Assembly: GCA_965227315.1 (NCBI GenBank)
Contig: OZ245737.1
Coordinates: 3,162,001 to 3,226,000, forward strand
DNA length: 64,000 nucleotides
Origin: JANQHS01 sp965227315
Lineage (GTDB): Bacteria > Bacteroidota > Bacteroidia > Cytophagales > CCMP332
Direction: 5' to 3'
In this document: positions 26,869 to 34,990 of the stretch, one piece after another
Layout of the letters: each line of letters begins with the position of its first letter
Numbering within the stretch: position 1 is the stretch's first letter
Notes under the pieces: generated by a model
What the model was told of the DNA's origin: nothing
The model's database searches: none
Seen by the model: the letters and a program-made list of their open reading frames with translations, nothing else
Position numbers and translations under genes: made by a program

Positions 26869-28182
26869 TTAAAAAATTGTTGAAGGTACCGGGATCTCAA
26901 CTCCCTTGGCCACAAGATCATTATCCAGGTCGGATAACTTGATTTTTTTGATGTCATTTACCCACTCAGGGTCATAATCCATTTTTACCCTGATATAGTT
27001 TTCGGTGAAGCCAAACATTTGACCATTTTTGACTTTGTTCTCGAAAAGGACCTCAAACTCGGATCCCAAATATTTTTTGGCGAAACTCTCCTTTTTTTGT
27101 TCTGAAAGCGACCTCAAATTATCTGCCCTTCTGGCTCTTTCTCTTTCAGGTACCACTCCGTCCATTTCAATGGCGGGTGTGTTGTCTCTTTCGGAGTATG
27201 GAAAAACATGGAGATAGGATACGGGAAGATTCTCAAGGAAGTCATAGGTCTCCAAAAATTCATTTGTGCCTTCTCCCGGGAATCCTACAATCACATCGAC
27301 CCCAATGCCGGCATCGGGAATCAGAGATTTTATGGTTTCTATACGGTCCCTATACAGATCCCTTTTATATCTCCTTCTCATTGAGCTGAGGATCTTATCG
27401 CTTCCGGATTGAAGAGGAATATGGAAATGTGGAAGGAATCTCCTGGATCCTGAGACCAGCTTGATAATATCATTGGTCAGAAGGTTAGGTTCAATTGAGG
27501 AGATTCTGATCCTTTGAATTTCCTCGAGGTCCTCAAACCTTTTGACAAGGTCAATGAACCTCTCTTCACGTCTTCCGTTGATCACTCCGAAATCACCAAT
27601 ATTTACTCCTGTCAGGATCAGTTCTTTGGACTCGTTCTCTTTGATTGCCTTCCTGGCCAGTCGGGTCAACTCATCGGAATTGGTACTTCTGCTTTTTCCA
27701 CGTGCGAGTGGAATGGTACAAAATGCACAGTTGTAGTTGCAGCCATCCTGAACCTTGAAGAATAGTCTTGTGCGGTGATCACTGGAATAGGAGGGAATGA
27801 AATCAAGTCCTTTGATCTCGCCTTTTGAAGGCTTTGGATTTTGCTCAAGTGAGCTGATCCTATTGAGTATTTCGAATTTGTCCTTAGCTCCATACACCCC
27901 GCTGACCCCGGGTATCTGCGCAATTTCATCAGGCTTGAGTTGAGCATAGCAACCGACGATAAACACCTTGGAATCAGGTGAGATCCTTTTGGCCTCCTTG
28001 ACAATTTTTCGACACTTTCTGTCAGCGTTTTCTGTGACCGAGCAGGTGTTAATCACGAAGGTATCCGGACTTTCCGTGAAATGGACCACGGAATAACCTT
28101 CCCGTTTAAACCCATCCGCAATCGTTGAGGTTTCCGTGAAGTTAAGCTTACAGCCCAGGGTATGGAATGCGACCTTTTTCAT
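26869..28182 (-). CDS. mtaB: tRNA t6A37 methylthiotransferase MtaB
   Basis: MtaB turns t6A37 into ms2t6A in ANN-decoding tRNAs. Three ligands of the auxiliary [4Fe-4S] cluster are visible in LGCKLN, INTCSVTE and VGCYAQ. The radical-SAM triad is CNYNCAFCTIPLARGKSRS. A C-terminal TRAM-like region follows (about residues 365-430). The frame opens with TTG ATG; the ATG at 28182 is preferred. It is the first gene of the unit with the M2 peptidase. The same tRNA position is first modified by the pathway of the Sua5-type gene at 41.6 kb. Confidence 0.94.
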   Translation of the reverse strand: MKKVAFHTLGCKLNFTETSTIADGFKREGYSVVHFTESPDTFVINTCSVTENADRKCRKIVKEAKRISPDSKVFIVGCYAQLKPDEIAQIPGVSGVYGAKDKFEILNRISSLEQNPKPSKGEIKGLDFIPSYSSDHRTRLFFKVQDGCNYNCAFCTIPLARGKSRSTNSDELTRLARKAIKENESKELILTGVNIGDFGVINGRREERFIDLVKRFEDLEEIQRIRISSIEPNLLTNDIIKLVSGSRRFLPHFHIPLQSGSDKILSSMRRRYKRDLYRDRIETIKSLIPDAGIGVDVIVGFPGEGTNEFLETYDFLENLPVSYLHVFPYSERDNTPAIEMDGVVPERERARRADNLRSLSEQKKESFAKKYLGSEFEVLFENKVKNGQMFGFTENYIRVKMDYDPEWVNDIKKIKLSDLDNDLVAKGVEIPVPSTIF

Positions 28183-28365
28183 CAAGGCCGCAAAGCTAGA
28201 AAATCAATTTTATAATCTTTTCGGACTTAACAAGGTTATTTTTTAACCCATTCTCACCAAAAAAGGTGAAATTCTTTCCAAATGTGGAAAAAAAGAAACC
28301 TGTTTTTCGGAGAATAGCAAATATTGTTGGAAATTTGGGTCCTTTATCACCCAATAATTGAAAAT

Positions 28366-30528
28366 ATGGCAGGTTTAAGGTTTCAGGCAGTACTCGAAGC
28401 GCAAAGGCGTCCAAAGGTCAAAGTAAATTTCCCATCGGAAAAGGTTTCGGAATACTTCGGAAAGAAGTCATTCGGAATGAGGCAAATGAAGGAACGTCTT
28501 CCCAATGAAGTATACCAACGAGTGGTTACTGCCATGGAGAAAGGAAAAGGTATCAGCATGGAGACGGCGGATTCGGTTGCATCAGCAGCAAAGAACTGGG
28601 CGATGGAGTTGGGTGCTACTAGCTACACTCACTGGTTTCAACCGCTAACAGGTGCTACAGCTGAAAAGCACGATTCCTTCTTTGACTCCATTTCGGGAAT
28701 TGAAAAGTTCAAAGGCTCGACTCTTGTGCAGCAGGAACCGGATGCGTCCTCCTTTCCAAGCGGTGGGATCAGAAGTACATTTGAGGCAAGGGGATATACG
28801 GCTTGGGATCCTTCTTCACCTATGTTCATCATTGGAACCACTCTTTGTATTCCGACCATTTTTGTATCCTATACCGGCGAGGCGCTCGACAATAAGGCGC
28901 CCTTGCTGAAGGCGGTTGAAGCCGTTGATCGGGCTGCTACCATCACTTGTAAATTCTTTGATAGAAACGTTTCCAAGGTTACCGCCTTCCTCGGTGTTGA
29001 GCAGGAGTATTTTGTCGTAGACAAGGCCCTGTATTCCGCACGCCCTGATCTCGTGATGTCGGGAAGAACGGTTTTTGGCCATAACCCTGCCAGAGGGCAA
29101 CAGTTGGATGATCATTACTTCGGATCAATTCCTCCACGCGTATATGACTTTATGCGTGATTTTGAGATAGAAGCTTTGAAACTTGGCATACCGGTATCCA
29201 CCAGGCACAATGAAGTTGCACCCAGCCAATTTGAAGTAGCTCCGACTTTTGAGGAGTTGAATCTTGCGACAGATCATAACTCTTTGTTGAAGGATGTGAT
29301 GAGCAAGGTTGCAGAAAAGCACAACCTGAAAGTACTATTCCATGAAAAGCCATTTGCAGGAATGAATGGGAACGGAAAGCACAACAACTGGTCCTTGATC
29401 ACCAATACCGGGGTCAATCTCTTTCAACCCAGCTCCAGTGCCAGGGACAACCTTCAGTTCCTTGTCTTTTTTGTAAATACGCTTAAAGCCGTTCATGAGC
29501 ATTCCAATTTACTCAGGGCCAGCATTGCATCAGCGGGTAATGATTTTAGACTTGGGGCGAACGAGGCACCACCAGCCATCATTTCCACTTTTATAGGCCA
29601 GCAGTTATCCATGGTACTTGATGAACTTGAAAGCAAGGGAAACATCCATATAGAAAAGGGTGACAATATGTATATGAAACTCGGTATAGACCAGATCCCC
29701 GAGATCCTAATCGACAATACCGATAGAAACCGGACATCTCCCTTCGCATTTACAGGAAACAAATGGGAGTTCAGGGCCGTGGGTTCCGATGCCAACGTTG
29801 CCCAACCAATGACGGCGTTGAATCTTGCCATGGCGGATCAACTGACAAAATTCAATGAAGAACTTGAAAAGAGGATCAACAAGGGAGAAGAGAAGAGAAT
29901 TTCAATTGTTAAGATCCTGAGGAAATACATTAAGGAGTCGAAACCAAGTAGGTTTGAGGGCGATGGCTATTCTGATAAATGGGTTAAGGACGCTGAGAAA
30001 AGAGGTCTGAGCAATGTGAAAGATACACCCAGAGCACTGGATGCCTATTTGACCAAAGAAACCGTCGCACTTTTTGGCCGCCATGGGGTTTGCAATGAGA
30101 AAGAGCTCGAGGCGAGGCATGATATCATGCTGGAGAACTATGTGAGAAAGGTACAGATAGAATCCAGGGTGATGGGAGATCTGGCCTTGAATCACATTAT
30201 TCCTACGGCTATAGCTTATCAAAACAAGCTGATCCACAATGCCCAGGGGTTGAAGGATCTGGGAATGAAAAACACAGCTGTAACCAAAGCCATTGAAGAG
30301 ATCTCAGGCCATATCAATACGCTCAAGGTTGGTGTAAGAGAGATGATCGATGAAAGGCGGAAGGTCAATAAGATCGACAATATGCGGGATCTGGCTATCG
30401 CTTATTGTGATAAGGTAAAAGGCAAGCATTTTGACAAGATCCGGTATGCTGCTGACAAACTCGAACTTCTGGTCGATGACGAAGACTGGCCATTGGTTAA
30501 GTATCGTGAGTTGCTGTTTATCAGGTAG
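28366..30528 (+). CDS. glnN: Glutamine synthetase type III
   Basis: 720 residues, the size of the large GSIII dodecamer, not GSI (about 470) or GSII. The start ATG at 28366 opens with MAGLRFQAVLEAQRRPKVKVN. GSIII markers are THWFQPLTGATAEKHDSFF, GVEQEYFVVD and NGKHNNWSL, and HNEVAPSQFE. It fixes ammonia onto glutamate using ATP in the cytoplasm. No glnB, amtB or ntrC-like gene is close. An in-frame extension of 14 codons upstream is not conserved-looking and is rejected. Confidence 0.95.
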   Translation: MAGLRFQAVLEAQRRPKVKVNFPSEKVSEYFGKKSFGMRQMKERLPNEVYQRVVTAMEKGKGISMETADSVASAAKNWAMELGATSYTHWFQPLTGATAEKHDSFFDSISGIEKFKGSTLVQQEPDASSFPSGGIRSTFEARGYTAWDPSSPMFIIGTTLCIPTIFVSYTGEALDNKAPLLKAVEAVDRAATITCKFFDRNVSKVTAFLGVEQEYFVVDKALYSARPDLVMSGRTVFGHNPARGQQLDDHYFGSIPPRVYDFMRDFEIEALKLGIPVSTRHNEVAPSQFEVAPTFEELNLATDHNSLLKDVMSKVAEKHNLKVLFHEKPFAGMNGNGKHNNWSLITNTGVNLFQPSSSARDNLQFLVFFVNTLKAVHEHSNLLRASIASAGNDFRLGANEAPPAIISTFIGQQLSMVLDELESKGNIHIEKGDNMYMKLGIDQIPEILIDNTDRNRTSPFAFTGNKWEFRAVGSDANVAQPMTALNLAMADQLTKFNEELEKRINKGEEKRISIVKILRKYIKESKPSRFEGDGYSDKWVKDAEKRGLSNVKDTPRALDAYLTKETVALFGRHGVCNEKELEARHDIMLENYVRKVQIESRVMGDLALNHIIPTAIAYQNKLIHNAQGLKDLGMKNTAVTKAIEEISGHINTLKVGVREMIDERRKVNKIDNMRDLAIAYCDKVKGKHFDKIRYAADKLELLVDDEDWPLVKYRELLFIR

Positions 30529-30551
30529 TTAATGGCCTAATTTGACCAGGC

Positions 30552-30559
30552 TATTTTTG
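30552..30559 (+). promoter_or_regulatory. Candidate -7 box of the flavoprotein gene
   Basis: TATTTTTG matches TAnnTTTG, 52 bases before the ATG at 30612. No TTTG is found at the expected -33 spacing; a TTTGACC lies seven bases upstream. An inverted repeat lies just downstream in the likely 5' leader. Confidence 0.4.
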
Positions 30560-30563
30560 CTAA

Positions 30564-30588
30564 ATCCAAAAATGTTCCCATTTTGGAT
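30564..30588. repeat. Inverted repeat in the leader of the flavoprotein gene
   Basis: ATCCAAAA (30564-30571) and TTTTGGAT (30581-30588) are perfect 8-base inverted arms with a nine-base spacer. They lie between the candidate -7 box and the start codon. This could be an operator for a dimeric regulator or a small hairpin in the leader. There is no T-run after it, so it is not a typical terminator. Confidence 0.5.
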
Positions 30589-30611
30589 ATCTTTATCGAA
30601 AATACCTGGGT

Positions 30612-32108
30612 ATGGAAAAATATGATGTTGTCGTAATTGGCGGCGGTCCTTCGGGCTTCGCAGCTGCAATGAGAGCTGTGGACTTTAAAAAGAGGATCCT
30701 TCTTGTTGAGCGGGAAGAACTCGGAGGGGCCGGAATTTTTAACGGCGCCCTATCTTCCAAAACATGGTGGGAGTTATCCCGGCAATCGAAGGTATACCAG
30801 GATAAACTCCGGAGGTATGGAATGACGCCTCCCCAAAAAGCTCAGTTTTCTGATTTCATGGCCGATGTAACCGATGCAACCGATGAGCGTGCCTCATTGC
30901 TCCGACAGCAGGTTGATTGGCTCCGAGATAATGCGGCCAACGGATTTTTCTTTTTTAAAAAGGGCAGTGCCAGACTTCTTGATAAGAACAGGGTAGAAAT
31001 TCAGAACAACGGTCAAACGGATACCGTGGAAACGGAAAATATCGTACTTGCTACGGGAAGCAGGCCTAGATTCATTGAGGGTATTCCAATTGATGAAAAG
31101 ATCGTTGTCACCAGCGATGGGATCCACAACTTTGAAAGTTTTCCCAAAAGCCTGGTGATTGTCGGTGCTGGGGTGATCGGCTGCGAGTTCGGAACGATTT
31201 TTTCGAACTTCGAAAGAACCAAGGTCAACATCATTGCACGTGACGACAGGATCCTCCCGTTCGAAGATCCTGATCTCACGGAGATCATCGAATTCAACCT
31301 GAAGCAAAATGATGTGGAGATCCATCACAATACCGACCTCCACAAGATGGAGATCAGGAATGGCATGGTTTATTATGAAACCAAGAGCAACAAGGATGGG
31401 TCCATAGAGTCATATGAGGTAGAAAAGGCGTTGATCTCCATCGGTCGTGTTCCAAACATCGAAGGACTTGGGCTTGAGGAGGTAGGAGTTGAGATGTCCA
31501 AAAGAGGCCATATTGTCGACGATGATACCCAAACCAGTGTTTCCAATATTTATGCTGTCGGTGACCTCACTGCGGATATCGCTTTGGTAAACGTAGGGGA
31601 GTTGGAAGGACGATACGCCATCGAGAAAATGTATGGGAGTCCCGAAAAACCTATGATCTACGACAACATATCTACGATCATGTTCCTCAATCCTGAGACT
31701 GCGGGAGTCGGACTCAATGAACAGCAGGCACAGGAAAAGGGATTGTCCTATAAGGTGGTTAGCCTTGCTTTCGACATCATTCCCAGGGCTATTGCCATGA
31801 GAAGAACACAGGGGTTTTTCAAAATTCTCGTGACCGATGATGATGACATGAAGATCCTCGGAATGCGAGCCATCGGGGAGCATGCATCTTCTGCGATTCA
31901 GGCTGTGGCCTTGTTGATCTCCACGAATAACGGAATTGAGGAGCTGGCCGAACTGATCCATCCTCATCCTTCAATAATTGAAGGTATTCAGGAATGTGTT
32001 CGTATGTTTCTGGGTAAGTCGATCATCAAACCGGGACTCATTGAGAACAAGGTGGTTTGCCGGAGATTCCATAGCGGGCAATACGAGGACCTGGGTGTTC
32101 CTCACTAA
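30612..32108 (+). CDS. FAD/NAD(P)-binding oxidoreductase of the dihydrolipoamide dehydrogenase fold, without redox cysteines
   Basis: 498 residues. The FAD site is VVVIGGGPSGFAAAM; the NAD(P) site is VIVGAGVIGCEFG; a second FAD contact is NIYAVGDLT. In dihydrolipoamide dehydrogenases the sequence after the first domain is GGTCLNVGCIPSK with two redox Cys; here it is GGAGIFNGALSSK (38-50), with Gly41 and Ala46 in place of both Cys. The C-terminal His/Glu region HPHPSIIEGIQE is kept. It therefore cannot act as a normal disulfide reductase. The closest alternative is a soluble transhydrogenase (SthA)-like enzyme. The start is the ATG at 30612. Confidence 0.85.
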   Translation: MEKYDVVVIGGGPSGFAAAMRAVDFKKRILLVEREELGGAGIFNGALSSKTWWELSRQSKVYQDKLRRYGMTPPQKAQFSDFMADVTDATDERASLLRQQVDWLRDNAANGFFFFKKGSARLLDKNRVEIQNNGQTDTVETENIVLATGSRPRFIEGIPIDEKIVVTSDGIHNFESFPKSLVIVGAGVIGCEFGTIFSNFERTKVNIIARDDRILPFEDPDLTEIIEFNLKQNDVEIHHNTDLHKMEIRNGMVYYETKSNKDGSIESYEVEKALISIGRVPNIEGLGLEEVGVEMSKRGHIVDDDTQTSVSNIYAVGDLTADIALVNVGELEGRYAIEKMYGSPEKPMIYDNISTIMFLNPETAGVGLNEQQAQEKGLSYKVVSLAFDIIPRAIAMRRTQGFFKILVTDDDDMKILGMRAIGEHASSAIQAVALLISTNNGIEELAELIHPHPSIIEGIQECVRMFLGKSIIKPGLIENKVVCRRFHSGQYEDLGVPH

Positions 32109-33373
32109 TCCTCAAGAGAAGCAAATAGAAAACCGCATATTGCCTTGGGATAGAAATAGGTGCTTTTCTGAGGCATGGTGAATCCGCTGTGGCAGACATC
32201 AATGACCTGTTTCATCTCTATGTCATTGGTGATCAGTGCCATTTGAGAATCTCCATTGCGAACATGTTCCAGGCAATTGGCAAAATTCCTTTCGAAGGAT
32301 ACGTGCTCATCTTTCCTCTGATGCCTTCCGGCTATGCCCAGAGCTTTTTCTATAATGAAGTAATGCATGATCGTAAGATCCAGACCCTTAATAGACTCGG
32401 GAAATTTCCAGGGAATTTCACTTTCAATATTTTCCTTTAACCGCACTTTGAAATAGCGGTTTTTGAAAACCACTCCGAATGCGTGTTTTTTCCCGAGAAT
32501 GATATCCGGAATGTCATAAGGGTCTTCAATTTCACGCACATGGAAATCCTCAGAAAGAGATTCCATGATCTTATCTGCATCAAAATTCTCCAGGGAAGTG
32601 ATCAATCGATGAGTGGGGAGAATTCGCAGATCTTTTGAGGCAGAATTGGTCAAATACATCAAATGGTAGTTGTACAATTCTTCACCGGAATGATTTGGGT
32701 TTTGAGCTTTGCAATGAGCCTGAAACTGTTTGGAACTGGCAAAGCGGTGGTGACCATCTGCAAGGATGATCTTTTGTCCTTCCAGTACCCTTTGAAATTT
32801 TTCGATTAACTGTTTATCCTGAACTACCGATATTTTATCGAGAACTCCCTGATAATCCTCTGTCTCAAAAAGAGGATGGGACATCACTTCATCCAGAATC
32901 GGTTCCAATTGATGGTCAGGATCATGATAAAGACCATGTGTCGGACTTACATTCAGCTTGGTTTCTTTGAGTAGTTCTACACGATCATTGACCGCTTTGG
33001 GGATAGTGTTTTCATGCAGGAGGACAGTATCCGCTTCCTCATCGCCGATTTTAACAAGACAAACGAAGCCCTTTCTGATCTTGTTTTCATGTCCACCGGT
33101 TAGGGTGAACTCCTGGAAATAGGGGTATATGCCTTCAATTTTATCCTGCTGTATGATCTCCTGGCTTTGCCACGAGGCGAAAGTCTTCCTTGCATTCACA
33201 AAGGGGTTCTCTCCCAGGGGAACACTGAGGTGAATACTGTTCACCGGATTTTGGTACAACTTTTCTCTTTGCCTCTCTGAAACAACATCGAAAAGGGGAG
33301 AGGTCAGGTTTTCGATATTCCCTGCCACTCTTTCATTGAATCTCCAGGGTTTTAGGGCTTTTATTATAGCCAT
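32105..33373 (-). CDS. DUF1015 family protein
   Basis: 422 residues of the DUF1015 family: N-terminal AIIKALKPWRFN, central IYPYFQEFTLTGGHE and VLEGQKIILADGHHRFASS, the best-conserved stretch, and near the C-terminus MPQKSTYFYPKAICGF. It is soluble and without recognised catalytic activity known to me; some relatives are named for serine-kinase-like function (SerK), so a link to serine phosphorylation is possible but not proven. It lies six bases after accC and overlaps the convergent flavoprotein stop by four bases. Confidence 0.87.
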   Translation of the reverse strand: MAIIKALKPWRFNERVAGNIENLTSPLFDVVSERQREKLYQNPVNSIHLSVPLGENPFVNARKTFASWQSQEIIQQDKIEGIYPYFQEFTLTGGHENKIRKGFVCLVKIGDEEADTVLLHENTIPKAVNDRVELLKETKLNVSPTHGLYHDPDHQLEPILDEVMSHPLFETEDYQGVLDKISVVQDKQLIEKFQRVLEGQKIILADGHHRFASSKQFQAHCKAQNPNHSGEELYNYHLMYLTNSASKDLRILPTHRLITSLENFDADKIMESLSEDFHVREIEDPYDIPDIILGKKHAFGVVFKNRYFKVRLKENIESEIPWKFPESIKGLDLTIMHYFIIEKALGIAGRHQRKDEHVSFERNFANCLEHVRNGDSQMALITNDIEMKQVIDVCHSGFTMPQKSTYFYPKAICGFLFASLED

Positions 33374-33379
33374 GTTTGA

Positions 33380-34876
33380 TCAGGGTGCATACCTCCTTTT
33401 CCAGGGGGAAGGACGGTTTTTTGATTTATAGGTAGAAGAATTTCCCGATTTGCTTTTATGGATCCATGCGCCCAAAACCCCAAGAGCCTCCCTGGCTTCT
33501 TCTTCTATTTCCAATTGCTTTTCAAGATCAGGGTAATAATATTTCTCGACGAATTTGGTGTCGAAATCCCCGTCGATAAATGCCTTGTGCTGGAAAACGT
33601 AAGTTCCGAACGGCAGAGTGGTTTGAACCCCTTGTACCTGGTATTCTTCTATGGCTCTGAGCATTTTGCCTATGGCTTCATCCCGGTCTTCTCCTGAGGC
33701 CACCAACTTTGAGATCAGTGGGTCATAATGGATCGAGATCTCCTGACCTTGTGAAAAGCCGTCATCAACTCTGATCCCATTGCCATCGGGAAGCTCGTAG
33801 GTTTCCAATATCCCTGAATCCGGCAAGAAGTGGTTTTTTGGATCTTCGGCGTACACCCGCAGCTCAAAAGAGTGACCCTGAATGCTTAGGTCTTCCTGCC
33901 GAAACGGAAGTTTTTCACCTTCCGCGATGTGGATCTGAAGCTTTACAAGGTCCAATCCGGTGATCTGCTCCGTCACCGGATGCTCTACCTGCAAGCGAGT
34001 ATTCATTTCGAGGAAATAGAACCTGAGGTTTTCATCGAGCATAAACTCCACCGTACCGGCGCCATAATAGTCACAGGATTTAGCAACATTGATCGCCGCC
34101 TGCCCCATTTCTTCCCTCAATTCCGGTGTCAGCACCGCACTTGGTGCTTCCTCAATAACCTTTTGATGTCTTCTCTGAATTGAACACTCACGCTCAAACA
34201 TGTGCACATAATTTCCATGTTGGTCACCAAAGACCTGGAATTCTATATGTCTGGGTTTGGTAATATATCTCTCAATGAAAACACTTCCATCTCCAAAAGC
34301 GGAGGTGGCTTCGCTGATAGCTCTATCGAGTTGCTCCTCAAGATTTTCCTGGCTTTCAACTACCCTCATTCCCTTTCCGCCACCGCCGGCAGCAGCCTTG
34401 ATCAAAATTGGGAAATCCAATTCCGAGGCAATCTTTTTCGCCTCGTTAAAATCCTCTACCGGATGGTCAACCCCCGGAACCATGGGGATGTCGAATTTTG
34501 AAACCGCTTTTTTTGCCGCCAGTTTGTTTCCCATGACTTCTATGGACTCGGGACTGGGACCGATGAAGGTGATCCCTGCATCCTCACAAGCTTTGGAAAA
34601 AGCTGCGTTTTCAGATAAAAAGCCATAGCCAGGGTGAATTCCGTCTACCTGGGCCTCTTTCGCAACTGCGATGATCTTCTCAATATTCAAATATGACTGT
34701 GAGGAATCCGCCGGTCCCAGCAGGTAAGCTTCGTCCGCAAATAGTACATGATTGCTTTGCCGATCGGGTTCTGAAAAAACCGCAACGGTTTTGATCTCCA
34801 TTTCGCGACAGGTACGAAGTACTCTCATGGCAATTTCACCCCTGTTTGCCACTAAAACTTTAGATATTTTCCCCAT
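33380..34876 (-). CDS. accC: Biotin carboxylase subunit of acetyl-CoA carboxylase
   Basis: 498 residues with the ATP-grasp fold. It opens KVLVANRGEIAMRVLRTCREM; it has the glycine-rich loop AAAGGGGKGM (about residue 165), HIEFQVFGD, and the metal and catalytic stretch EMNTRLQVEHPVTE. It carboxylates biotin on the carrier protein for malonyl-CoA formation. The last roughly 45 residues are a basic, Ser/Lys-rich extension (HKSKSGNSSTYKSKNRP) not found in E. coli AccC (449 residues). No accB lies beside it, so the partner must be elsewhere; other biotin-dependent carboxylases use similar subunits. Confidence 0.92.
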   Translation of the reverse strand: MGKISKVLVANRGEIAMRVLRTCREMEIKTVAVFSEPDRQSNHVLFADEAYLLGPADSSQSYLNIEKIIAVAKEAQVDGIHPGYGFLSENAAFSKACEDAGITFIGPSPESIEVMGNKLAAKKAVSKFDIPMVPGVDHPVEDFNEAKKIASELDFPILIKAAAGGGGKGMRVVESQENLEEQLDRAISEATSAFGDGSVFIERYITKPRHIEFQVFGDQHGNYVHMFERECSIQRRHQKVIEEAPSAVLTPELREEMGQAAINVAKSCDYYGAGTVEFMLDENLRFYFLEMNTRLQVEHPVTEQITGLDLVKLQIHIAEGEKLPFRQEDLSIQGHSFELRVYAEDPKNHFLPDSGILETYELPDGNGIRVDDGFSQGQEISIHYDPLISKLVASGEDRDEAIGKMLRAIEEYQVQGVQTTLPFGTYVFQHKAFIDGDFDTKFVEKYYYPDLEKQLEIEEEAREALGVLGAWIHKSKSGNSSTYKSKNRPSPWKRRYAP

Positions 34877-34934
34877 TTTTCTGATAATCCTATAAAGAAA
34901 TTAGGTTTAGAGACAAATCACATAATTTTCGGGA

Positions 34935-34965
34935 TTTGAGAAGCATTTATTTCAGCTTATTTTTG
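34935..34965 (+). promoter_or_regulatory. Bacteroidota-type promoter of the SPT-like gene
   Basis: TTTG (34935-34938), 19 bases, then TATTTTTG (34958-34965) match the -33/-7 consensus TTTG-N19-TAnnTTTG. Transcription would begin near 34972, giving a leader of only about 10-20 bases before the start codon. Confidence 0.6.
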
Positions 34966-34990
34966 CGGCACTTCAAAAAAATTGTTCCCA

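Noticed and set aside
26859..26957. Longer N-terminus for the M2 peptidase
   Set aside because: The extra 33 codons overlap the mtaB end and precede a clear lipoprotein signal, which fixes the start at 26858.
30612..32108. Dihydrolipoyl dehydrogenase (E3)
   Set aside because: Both redox cysteines are replaced, and no E2 gene is adjacent.
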